Origin: Azolla caroliniana
Taxonomy: Eukaryota > Polypodiophyta
Length of the DNA: 64,000 nucleotides
Assembly (NCBI GenBank): GCA_043228905.1
Contig: JBHGNT010000008.1
Coordinates: 18,228,001 to 18,292,000 of the forward strand
Direction: 5' to 3'
Numbering within the stretch: position 1 is the first letter of the stretch; each line of letters begins with the position of its first letter. A program made the translations under genes and the position numbers. A model generated the notes under the pieces. That model saw only the letters and a list, made by a program, of their open reading frames with translations, had not been told where the DNA came from and did not search any database. This document shows, one piece after another, positions 21,215 through 31,482 of the stretch.

Positions 21215-23820
21215 CCGCTCCACCGGCATAATCGGTTTTTGCTCGTACACCAATTTCGCCGGCATGAACCCGGTCACCAAACTATGTGTAGTCTGGTCCG
21301 CCCACAGCGCGTAAGGTAGAAGCCACGGCCAATTCCCGACCTGCCCTTCGCACGCTCGCACCAACGCGTTCACGATTGGGCCATGCCCTTGTTCTACCTT
21401 CCCGTTTGCCTCTGGGTTGTACACCATAGTGAGGGAGAGCTTGACCCCTAACCGGTCGAACACCTCTTCGGATTCCTGCGCGTCCAACTCCCCCCGGTCT
21501 GCCACGATCTTTCCTACACATCTGTACCGGCACACCACCTCCTCAATCAGGAATCGGCACACCGCCATGATCGTCTTATTCTGCAATGCGCGGCCCTCCA
21601 CTTGGTTCGTTAGATCTTCCCACACCAGTACTAGGTACTGCATATGTCCCACCCCCATCGGCATCGTCACCAAATCTACCATCCACTTGAAATGGACGGT
21701 TGGGGGTAGGTCGGATGCAAATCGTCTCAATGCCGGATTGTAGAGTGCATCTGGCAGCTCTCGCACGTCGTCATGAACCGGTGCACATCCCGGTATAGCC
21801 CCACCCACCAATACTTCCCTTTTAGCTTCTCGAACATGGCCCAAGTCCCGCAGTGACCGGCCCAAGGACTCTCGTGGTATGCCGTGAGCAACATCTGCCG
21901 TTCGTCCTTTCCTGTCACTACTCATAGTGGGACGCCGCCTCTCTTCTTCGGATGCTTCCATAGGCTCCCGTCCCGCAAGAAGAACCGGTACGCTTTCTTC
22001 TGGAACCGGTTTGGTTCGCCTTTCGTTCAGGCGGTGTCCGGTGTCACATCTTCAGGAATCTACCGATCCTGAGCCACTCCCCTTCGTATTCACCCTCGTG
22101 AAACTCGTTAAGCACAGGGGTGCTCCCTACCCTCTTCAGGCAAGCCGACTCGAAGAAGTCCTCGCCGACTTCTTCGTCCTCCAAAACCATGACGTCCTCG
22201 TTGTCGAACCGTGCTCTTGAAAGCATGTCATCCATGGTGTTGTCCTTTTTGGAGATGTGTCATATCTCCGGATTCAGGGACTTGATGTACGTGATCCACC
22301 TAAGCATCGCCAGGTCCGGCATCGCACATCCAGAAACCATTCCGAGGATCGGTAGGCAGTCCGTCTCGATTATTACCTCCATCCCGATAAGATAATCTTT
22401 GTCGGCCTTGACTGCCGAAACAATACCCCAGAGCTCGCGCTTAACTTGGGCGTATCCTCATTGTCGCTCACTAAGTACCTTCGCTTCGAACCGGATATGG
22501 ACCCGTGTGCCGCCCCCATATTCCTAACTGATCACCCATCCTATCCCGGTCGGGCTCGCATCTACGGTTACATAGATTGGAACGTCCTTGCCATAAACCG
22601 CTTTACGGAGTGCCGGTGCCACAGTAAGTGCTTCTTTCAATCTCCGGACCAATTCTGCATGTTCCTCGCCCAAGTCGAATTTGCGCCCTTTCTTTAGCAG
22701 CCTGTAAGCGGTTCTGCGATGTGCGTGTAATGCAGAACCCGGATGTGGTAGAACGCACACGCCCCCAGGAACCTCCACACCTTTGTTACCGACTTGCATT
22801 CCTCTTTTATCGCGGAAATGTCTTCGACCTTTGCCAGAGACGGCTTCCGGCCATAAGGCCCGCACAAATGACCGACGACCATGATTTCTGACTGTTTGAA
22901 AGCCGACTTCTCCTAGGAGAAGGTGAGTCACGCGCCTTCCAGCCTTTGTAGCACCTTCTCGCAGTCTCTGATGTGGTCCGAGACGAATTTCCGACACCCG
23001 TCCGGTCCGACTGTTTTGTCCTTACCCTCCACCGGACATCCCTTGATCGGAATGTCATCCAAAAATGCATTTTGATGTTCGGGATGCAATCCATTTGCAC
23101 CTTATTCATCGCATTCACCATGTGCGCTACTGAGTTTGTCCCCCCTTGCTGGAGGGTACACATCCACACTAGGCCGAGAGGAGTCCGCATTGTCGTAATA
23201 TCCCTGCTCTCTACAGCTAGTTGGAATTGGTCGTACCCCGAGTACAGATCCCCGACCGAGTAAATCGACCTTCCGGCAAAGGCTTCCGCGAACTCGTCAA
23301 TGGTCAGTCTGATTCCTACGTTCTGAATGGTCACCTTGTTGACTGGCTACAAGTCCTGAACAAAGCGCAACGTGTCGTTCTTCTTTGGCACGGTAAACCA
23401 CTTATTCGAGTATGGGGCACTCAACAGTTCGAGGATGCCCATCTCCACCTTCTGCTTCAGTAGATCCATCAGCTTCAGGATGTGAGCTCTGGGTACTGGA
23501 ATCGGTTTGAGATTCCACAGCATATGCGGTACCGTGAAGATGACCATCGGCTCAATTACCATCGGGTCTACGCACCCCATCTCTTTCGACGAGAATGCGA
23601 AGGCCTTCCCATGCCTCCCAAGCATTCTCCGAAACTGTTCCTGCTCCGCTGGCAGTAGAAAACCACCCCCACCAACCTTGAGTTCCTATAGCGTTCTGTT
23701 GGTGAACCGGTGTCCTATGCCGGCCGGATCCCATAGACTTGGGTCCGACGCGACCCCTTTCATCCGCAACTCGCTGCTCTCCGGCAAGGGTGCCGCGACT
23801 GGCCTCACCTTCCGGTGTCA
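21215..23820 (-). pseudogene. Ty3/gypsy reverse transcriptase, RNase H and integrase (minus-strand copy)
   Basis: Read from 23820 leftwards: the RT N-terminus (PAEQEQFRRMLGRHGKAFAF) and its core (YSGYDQFQLAVESRDITTMRTPLG; the active-site stretch is shifted out of frame), RNase H (VDASPTGIGWVIS, then the end at 22044-22235 with MDDMLSRA), and integrase (21961-21215) with CESC, TVHFKWMVDLVTM, VADRGELD and NPEANGKVEQGHG. At least six frame changes or stops separate the pieces. It ends at the LTR edge of the plus-strand element. It is more degraded than the plus copy, so it is probably older. Confidence 0.8.
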
Positions 23821-25144
23821 TGTGAATCTTCACACACTATGTAAAAAAATAATGAAATAATTATTATAGATTAGATTAGTAGCTTACTATAGAAAGATAG
23901 AAAGATGGATATACTCAAGAGCTTCAAAATGTATTTTACTATATACAAAATGGAGAAATACATATCAAGTTATGTGAAAATAAAGTTTGAGAAGATAGGG
24001 AAATTAGAACTATCCCACATAGATAGGAAAGTTAAGGCCCTAGCTATATAAGCACCTTGAGCTCCCTCATTTTTCATTTGTGCTAAGAGCACTTTGGCCA
24101 CTTTGTCTTGATGGATGATGGTGGCCAAATTCCCTAAAACCAGAAATCGGCCGGTAAGCAAATTCGGAAAATGGGTCCGGTAAACAAATCTAGAAAACGG
24201 GTCTAGTAAACAAATTTGGAAACCGGCCGGTAAACAACCCTGGAAACCGGCTGGTATGCAAACCGGAAACAGGTCGGTAAGCAGAACCGGAATCGGAACC
24301 GGCAAGCAAACCGGAACCGGAAACCGGTCGGTATGCAAACCGGAAACAGGCCGGTAAGCAAAACCGGAACCGGAACCGGCAAGCAAACTGGAATCGGAAA
24401 CCGGCTAGTATGCAAACCAGAAACCGGCCGGTAAGCAAAATCGAAACCGGCAAGCAAACCGGAACCGGAATCGGCCGGCAAGCAAACTGGAACCGTCTAC
24501 CGGACGAGGTTGAACGCGGACGGACGGAAGATTGGATCATGCAACAAACTAAAGTAAAGGCCATGTGGACGCAAGCAACTAAAGTTGGAGTGCATGCAAA
24601 AAGTAAAGGTCATGTGGACGGTCACATGCAACTAAAAGAAAAAGCCATGCAACTAAAAATAGATGCAACCAAAAGAAAAAGCTAGGCAACTAAAAGTAGA
24701 GGCCATGCAACAAAAAGTGGAAAGGCTATGATCAAGGGAGAACTCTATATATATTCCATTTTATTTTTCTTACACTCATACTCTCCATATTATCTTAATT
24801 TTCTTTTCCTTCTCAACTCCCTTATCTTAGGGAAGCCATATCTCTCATAAACCCTAATCTTCCCTACGGAAGCCATAATACTCATATAACCATCATCTCT
24901 TATGAAAGCCAAGAACCCTAAATCTCTATGGAATCCATATCTTAGTTTCATCTAATCTATTATTCTAGCAATCTCCTTAAGATAAAACTTTTGTAATCTC
25001 AATCTTGAGATTGATTGTAATCTTTCTTTCCCTTTATTAATGAAATTTGTGAATCTTTATCATTTTCTATTAATTGTTTAATATAATCATACGAATCTGA
25101 TATCTTCCGGTCGGAGGCCCGGGGGTCCTGCCTCAACGTTCACA
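23821..25144 (+). mobile_element. Solo-LTR-like insertion in the Ty3 pol gene
   Basis: Bounded by inverted TGTGAA...TTCACA ends and splitting the Ty3 frame between protease and RT. It has LTR-like anatomy on the plus strand: a GC-rich AACCGG minisatellite (about 24130-24500), a TATATATAT box at 24749, an AT-rich leader, and near the end the CTTCCGGTCGGAGG... block shared with other LTRs. About 25 bp of unexplained sequence follow at 25145-25170, and no clean target duplication is visible. A deleted element is an alternative. Confidence 0.55.
24130..24500. repeat. AACCGG/GGTAAGCAAA minisatellite
   Basis: Irregular tandem copies of GGAAACCGGCCGGTAAGCAA and shorter AACCGG units. Unrelated long ORFs across it on both strands are artefacts of the repeat. 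Confidence 0.8.
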
Positions 25145-27700
25145 TATCCTCGTCGTATTTTCGCGATACGGGTCCATAATCTTGTACATTGTATTAACAC
25201 AGGCCATCCGTTCCGACTCGACCCCTTTCCCGAAGTCGGCGATGACTTCGTACATCATTTCTGAACTAACCAGAATCGTCCGGTCTTTGCTCAGACCTTC
25301 TTTAATTCCCCCAAGGTGTCGTCGAAAGAGACTGCCTCCACAGCTCCAGCAATCTCATTATCGGGGCCTAGGACTCTGCACACCCTGAGACATCCCTCCG
25401 CCCATTTCTTCTCCAGACCGCTAATGTCGGTGGTCGTACAGCCTCCGTTGTCGGAGAACCAAAATTTCCTACCTATAGTATAGGTGTGGGGTGTTTCTGG
25501 GGTGTCTAGACTATCGCCGCCCCACGCCTTGATAGCCCTCTCTAAAAATCCCCTCGGCTTTCGCCACCGAGGGTCTCGCGGTTGCGTTCGTAGTTCAGTC
25601 GCACCGTCAGAAATTGGACGGAGTGTCGCCCATCTTGGCTCTTCACGCGCGCGTACGCCGAATCGTTGTCTAGCACCTTCATCTCCATGCGCGTTGTCGT
25701 AAGGTACGGTTCTCCACGTATCACCAGATGCGAGGATGTCTCCTGCACGAAGAAGTGTTGGTCAATCTCGACATCACCGATTTTCACCCGTACATTTGGG
25801 CAGGCCCCGTGTAGCTCCTCCGTGGCGAGCGTCGCCGCTCGTATTTTCCATCTGTGCTTGGTGTTGATCAGCCACTTGCCCTTCTTGTAGAAGTCCATAG
25901 ACATCAGGTTGATCTCCGAACCATGATCTACCACCGCCACCACCGGCTCTTGAACGTCTCTAATCCAAACCGGAGTCTCCGTAGTGGCACTTGCCCAGTG
26001 CAGCTTCGAATAGTGGCTTTCCGCCAATTCGTCTTCCAGGGCCATATCTTCTAGGTGCGTTGTTCGCACCTCCACCGGCTTCTTCGGCTCTAGCTCCGTC
26101 GAAAGCCTTTTTCGCTTGACCAAGTTCACGATGGAGTCATGGAATTCCTTCTTGGCAATCCCAAGCACTTCCCTCAGCAATAGCTCCACCTTGCTGTCGA
26201 GGATTCGTTCCTCAAGGACCTTTTGCAGGTCCATCGTTCTTTCTATCTCGGTGCTCAACCGGTAATGGGCTTTCTTTGTTTTATCTAGTGTGCCGGAAGT
26301 ACCAGCGTCATTCTGCTTCGGCCCGAACCAGGTCTCGTACCGCTGCAAGGGTTTGGCTCCTCCGGCCTTCCCCACACGCTTGTCTTCTACCAAAAACTCG
26401 TAGTTCTGGCACGCAGCTTCCACGAAGCCGGTCTTTTCCTCTACCGGATCACTCCACCCGGTGATCTCCCAGACCCGCCTTTCGGTGCGCTCCGCTTCCT
26501 CCTTCCTCAGCCGCATACCGGCGAGGCCTTCTAATACCACCGGCCAGAACTCGGAGTCCTTCGCCTTCCCACCTTCGTCACTCCCGACATGGATTCCTAC
26601 CGACACCGAGTAATGGATGGTCTCCACGTGGCGCGCCGCCGCTTTTTCCATCAACCTCTTCATTCCTCCTCATCCGATATTCAACTCCAGGGCTCTCCAG
26701 GTGTCACTAGCATGCACCCTCCCGTTCCACAGGTACACCACGTTAGCCCTTATTGGTTCTGCAAAGTCCATGCAATCCTTTCGAATGTGACCGACCGTGT
26801 CACACCACAAGCACTGATGCCTACCCTGAGGCCTTCGGTCGCGAGGTTGCTCGTTGTGATCCTTCCTTGCATGTGCAACCTGGAGGTCTCCCACCATCTA
26901 CATCAGCTCCTCCAGAGCCACTCCTTCGGGCGGGCCTTTGACCACGTTGGTCGATGTCGAGCCTGTCTCGAGCCAATCCCGGGTTTCCTCCCTTCACGCC
27001 GGTGGGGGTCCCTCGAGCTCCCTTGTCGTAACCGCTCCTACCCCCGATGAGCCCTTGTCAACCCACTCACGCCGTTTGTCGAAACGGCCACAGACCCTTT
27101 TACCATGGCCCAGTCGGCCATCAGCCCATCGTCCGTCTCCAACAGGAGACCCACTTGCTCCCGATCCCGCTCGTCCATAGCTTTGACAAATAAAAGGACA
27201 CGACTCGTGTCTAGTACGGTCCTGTCCAGCGCCGAAAGTCGTGCGAAGCGTTCCTCAAACTCTCGGAGGAGCACCGACGCATTCCTCCCCTTCCTGGGGG
27301 TCTCCACCCAATCCACGAAGTCTGCCTTCGTTAACCGAAGCGCGTCATCAAGCTCATACCGTTCAAGGACCCGCGCTTCGAATTCTCCCCAGGACCGGAA
27401 TCCAGCCTGCACCTCGAGCACCTCCGCGTGGATGCCTAGTGTCACCACCCAAGGGAACCTAGCCAGACGCCTTTCCTCTGGGATGTCCCTCATCACCATT
27501 TCGGCTCGATAAGCCACCAAATAACTCGTGGCATCCTTCCCAACGAACCGGCCTATTGTGCCGACAATTGCTTCAATGGCCCTGTCAAGGACGCACGTGC
27601 CCTCACGAGCACTTACTATCTGATCGACCGTTGCTGCCATGCCATGGCTTCGGCGAGCTCTGATCCCCTCATCTTTGATTCCTCTGCCGCCTTGTTTCAC
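25145..27700 (-). pseudogene. Ty3/gypsy gag, zinc knuckle, protease and start of RT (minus-strand copy)
   Basis: Gag (27700-27038) starts just inside the right LTR, with MAATVDQIVSAREG as a likely start, and has a capsid-type core. After a frame change comes the zinc knuckle CLWCDTVGHIRKDC (CX2CX4HX4C, about 26810). An in-frame TGA at 26672-26670 precedes the 373-codon frame 26663-25542. That frame ends in a retropepsin with DHGSE at the active site (usual D-S/T-G) and the motif VKIGDVEIDQHFFV. It stops at TAG 25544-25542, and RT coding continues in the -1 frame (LERAIKAWGGDSLDTP) to about 25170, where the insertion interrupts it. Confidence 0.8.
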
Positions 27701-27866
27701 GTCGTGTTATCTTGCACGCGCAGGAGAAACCAAGGCGGGACCGCAGGGGTCCTAAACCGGGGAATTACTGAACAGAAGGAGGAGCACCACGAACCCACAG
27801 CCAGGCCGCGCACACACGGATACATAGAGAACTCAGAACAAGGTCGAACAACACGTGAGGCGAATG

Positions 27867-27898
<32 letters not shown>

Positions 27899-28370
27899 AT
27901 CAAGATTACAGCCAGCTAGCCGGCAAATGCCAACTCGCTGACACCAACTTACACAACGCACACAACAAGAGATGGAGCCTCTATCGGAAGCACTTGGGCT
28001 TTCCACGAAGCAGAGGCAGCCTCCCGAACCCTGCAGAGAACGATGAAAGGCAGAGGAAAAGAGCTCGGTTCCAGTCCGACAGCACTTAGTCCTCGACCAA
28101 AGCGATCCCCTTCTGAGCCTTCTTCCCCCCCCTTTATAGGCCTCCGGGGAACAGACCATTATACCCTGGTTGCATCATCTTTATTCCCTGTCACCTCGAA
28201 CAAAGATAGACTACGATTTCCTAAACAATAAATGCGTATTAACTAGTATCTTCACATCAACCGAATTGATCCTAAGTATGTACAAGTAATTAAATAGCCT
28301 GCCCACACGCAAGGGCCAATTCTTGCGCATATTTCCCTGATTCCTCCTATGGGCGTTTTTCTCCACGACA
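27700..28370 (-). repeat. Right LTR (5' LTR) of the large Ty3 element
   Basis: 671 bp. On the minus strand it opens TGTCGTGGAG and ends GATAACACGAC. ACGT follows on the plus strand at 28371, matching 10905-10908. Contains (TA)n at 27862-27900 and the GC-rich U5 block at 27732-27764. Confidence 0.85.
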
Positions 28371-29337
28371 ACGTTACCTGAGTTGTTCAACATCATTCGT
28401 GATGCATATAAGCCACACCCAATTGTGGAACACTTGAAGGAAATATATGATTTCAAGAGATACATCTCAGATGGTGGAGAGCGAAATGCCAAAGTGTTAA
28501 CGCCATTAAATAATATAAGTTTCAACCACGTATTCTTAATAATAATAAAATGATCATAGTGGTTGTACATTATTATATGCAAAGCAATATTCATCCTCCC
28601 CCGAATGGGAGCCTGAACGCGGGTGTCAGTTTCTACTTCATATGTCTTCTACTTTTGTTTATGGTGCAGGACAAATGTCGATTGAGACTAAAAAAGTGGT
28701 CACCAATGTACTATCTGATAATCAAAAGGACGTTTGGATGCAAGCGTTACAAGCCAAACGCAAGCACATTGATAATGCGAAGAAGTATGCTGGGGAACAA
28801 GACATGTCATGCTGGGATGTGTTCTTTACAGATCAAGAACAAATTGTTGACAATTGTGTCCTTGGTACTTGGACCATGCAAATCCCCTTCACATGGAATA
28901 TACAATAGTGTCGCAATTCTCAAACTTCTCCTCTTGGACCTAATGTGATTAATGATAGCTTGCTCCATCCACCACAAAGGGACATATATGTTGGACCCAG
29001 GCTGACGAAAATAACGGAAACGAGGTGGCAAGGAAACTTGCAAGAATTGAAGGTGGGTATGTTAATTGCTACACCTGGTGATGATAATGAGTTGAGACAT
29101 CAATTTTGGATTGATAAGGTTTTAGATGTGGTGATGCATGAGAACCAAAGCCAAATCCAATCTATAAAGGTGCATTGGTACAACACTAGAAGCAAAAATG
29201 CCTTTACCGGTAAGTATGCATTAGAGATGATGGAATGTCCACGGTCAAGGGGGAATAGAAAGAGGAAAAGAAATATTTGTAGCACTTCATGCCTAGACAT
29301 TGGTGACGTAGATATATTGTTTACGACTTCACACTAA
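28371..29337 (+). pseudogene. DUF7869-domain protein, C-terminal segment
   Basis: Resumes the frame broken at 10908 with TLPELFN, AYKPHPIVEHLKEIYDFKRYISDGGER and LNNISFNHVFLI. After a frameshift near 28555 it runs in another frame through YAKQYSSSPEWEPERG, GAGQMSIETKKVV and a charged tail ending at 29337, with one in-frame TAG at 28906-28908. The family usually has this order of domain core and short C-terminal tail. No intron is needed. Together with 10566-10908 it gives roughly the last 430 residues of the protein. It lies 480 bp inside the right inverted repeat, as expected for a gene carried by that element. Confidence 0.75.
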
Positions 29338-29820
29338 CAAAAGTTGGACGTCTCATGAAGTCTACAATAGATATCATCAAGGAGAAATTACCTATTCTAC
29401 AAGGGGTCTCAAGTCGAAGGCAAACAAGATCGTCAACACATAACATGGAATGTCAACATCTAGTTTTAGATGAAGACAATGCCTTAATAGGTACATCCGG
29501 AGATGACAAGGAGCAATCCGCATTGTATATTAGTTATAGTAGCGACTCTGGATCATGATACGAGTGATTTTTGTAAATGTTACACTCGTCAATGTAATTT
29601 TGGTATCTATTGTAAGAGAGTGACGTTTGTAATACTCAAAAGATGTAAAAGTTATGTTTAGAAATATTATTGCTTTGTACAAACATTGTTTGTTATAAAA
29701 TACATTACTTCTTGACTTCTCAGTGATAGTGAACATTGTACCATTTCAATTTTAGCATAATTTTAGCGTTTTTTCAAGTTTAGGAAATGATGAAAATTTG
29801 AGGTTTTCCAACGATTTTGA
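29338..29820. other. Non-coding 3' flank of the DUF7869 gene
   Basis: A few short open stretches, none supported; leads into the right inverted repeat. Confidence 0.5.
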
Positions 29821-29942
29821 GAACATGTGATACTGGTATCATTATGTTTTGTGAATAGAGTACCTAAAACCCAAAATTAGAAGGAATATTCCTTACCCTT
29901 CCATTTTTGCGCGATCCTTCCACTTTTGAACGCGAACGTGTT
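29821..29942 (-). repeat. Right terminal inverted repeat of the DUF7869 element
   Basis: Minus-strand partner of 3666-3778; the outer 35 bp differ by one base. ACTA (29943-29946) follows. Confidence 0.8.
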
Positions 29943-30279
29943 ACTAATGTTTCTCTAAAAAGGTAAAAAAACTAATGTTTCTCTAAATTATGAATTTCCT
30001 CTTCTCAAATCCCCACCTAAGACCTTCCTTTCCCTTTCCCCCCCCTTTCCCCCCCTTTTGCCCCCTTTTGCCCCCTTTTTCCCCTTTTTCCCCTGTTTGT
30101 TCGTTGCTCCCTTAGCCCTGCACCTTGTTGGAAGCTCGTTGCTCACTATCCCTGCTCGAAGCTTGTTGCTCGTTGCCTGCTACTCATAGATTCAGCAACA
30201 TCTTGATTCTCCTGCTCACCCATCTAAGGTAGCTCTCTCTCTCTCTCTCTCTACATCCATGGGCCATCTATGTTTTCTC

Positions 30280-30284
<5 letters not shown>

Positions 30285-30343
<59 letters not shown>
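30285..30343. repeat. (CT)n microsatellite in the LINE leader
   Basis: Uninterrupted CT dinucleotide run in the 5' leader of the LINE. Confidence 0.95.
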
Positions 30344-30344
<1 letters not shown>

Positions 30345-30607
30345 AAAGCTCTTTGTAAGTTCACTCCGGCCATTTTTTTCTACGTTCTATAGCTCGTTGG
30401 AAAGCTCTTTGAGAGAGCTTTCTAAAGAATGTTCATTTACTGAATTCCGTTACGGTGACGAGAAATTATGAGCATTTTCATACGCAACCATCTTTGCCCC
30501 ACGGTTCCTCAAACGGAAGGTAGATTTTGAAGCCCTAAATCGAGTGAAAGGTACATTCTCTCTCCTTCCCTCTCTGTCTCTCTTTTCCCGTAGGGTTTGT
30601 CCCTACA

Positions 30608-31476
30608 ATGGCAAATACTCGTAAAACCGCCGCAAAGTTTGGGGGTATGATTGATAATGAGCCGAGATCACCAACAAATCTTGATTCTAATGCAATGGAC
30701 AAAATGCTTATGAGTCACTTGATTTCTCTTCAAGAAACCATAAACAAGCAAGGTGAAGAGATTAGGATGTTAATGAAAGAGAATACTAAGCTCCAAAGTG
30801 TTGTCATTGAGAATGAAAGGCTTAAACAAGTGGTGGCAAAACTTCAAGAAGAGATTCAAGAATGTAAAGAGCTTCTTTTGAAACAAATGAGCGCCTTAAC
30901 AAGATTGAGTTAAAGGAAGAATTAAAAGAAGAAAAATTAGACACGATGAGGCGGGATGTGAGTGAGATGAAAAATGTATGTACAACGAAGTCATGGGCCG
31001 ATGTATGTGGTGGGGATGTGCTATCAAACTCATCTAATATGCATGTGATGCATCAAGAGAAGAATATAGAAAGCATAGATGTCTGAGAATTGAAAGAATG
31101 TGAACGACGATCAAAGAACATTGTCGTCCGTGGGATTAAAGAAGAGAGTATGGAAACACCCGCATCCCTTGGAAAGGCCATTGGTAAATTTTTTAGCATG
31201 CATTATGGGATGTCAGATGTGAATGTATATGGGGCACATCGAGTTGGGAAACATGGTGTTACTTGCTTCGGAGAAAGGCCTATTGTATGCACAATGACAG
31301 ATGATACAAAGCGGCGGATCATACTCGAAAATAGTTGGGTATACCTCAAAGGTACACAATGCTTTGTGAGTGAAGATCGTACTATCTCACAACAAAATGC
31401 TCGTCGTAAAGCATATGAAGAAAGATTGAAAAACAAGGTTAAGGATGTGCCTAAAGATGGAAATGTAGGCAAATAG
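30608..31476 (+). pseudogene. LINE ORF1 protein (RNA-binding chaperone type)
   Basis: The first piece (30608-30900) starts MANTRKTAAKF and has a leucine/glutamate-rich coiled coil at residues 35-95. A frameshift near 30895 and a TGA at 31084-31086 interrupt it. The second piece (31090-31476) carries the RRM-like core of L1-type ORF1 proteins: RRSKNIVVRGIKEES, YGAHRVGK, RPIVCTM and a basic C-terminal helix. The stop is followed six bases later by ORF2. Its known role is to coat LINE RNA. With two lesions this copy could not act. Confidence 0.75.
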
Positions 31477-31482
31477 GGACAT

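Larger units (their letters stand above)
10909..28370 (-). mobile_element. Large Ty3/gypsy element (minus strand) inserted in the DUF7869 gene
   Basis: LTRs lie at 10909-11464 (cut short by a copia element) and 27700-28370, both in the same orientation, with ends TGTC(A/G)TG and CACGACA. ACGT flanks both ends (10905-10908 and 28371-28374), and removing the element rejoins the DUF7869 frame as DAFTLPELFN. The interior reads on the minus strand: gag 27700-27038, zinc knuckle and protease to 25542, then reverse transcriptase, RNase H and integrase down to 21215. The integrase end and the left interior have been replaced by a plus-strand Ty3 relative and a copia fragment. All frames are damaged. 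Confidence 0.8.
3666..29942 (+). mobile_element. TIR-bounded DNA element carrying a DUF7869 gene
   Basis: The termini 3666-3778 and 29821-29942 are inverted repeats. The outer 35 bp match with one mismatch, and an inner block ending at 3778 (CCAGTATCACATGATC) matches its partner at 29821-29836 with one mismatch. ACTA flanks both ends (3662-3665 and 29943-29946), consistent with a 4-bp target duplication. After later retroelement insertions are removed, the interior holds an intact 268-aa ORF on the minus strand (4593-5399) and the C-terminal half of a DUF7869 protein on the plus strand (10566-10908 plus 28371-29337). No other transposase is visible inside. The element sits within the left arm of the hAT. 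Confidence 0.75.
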
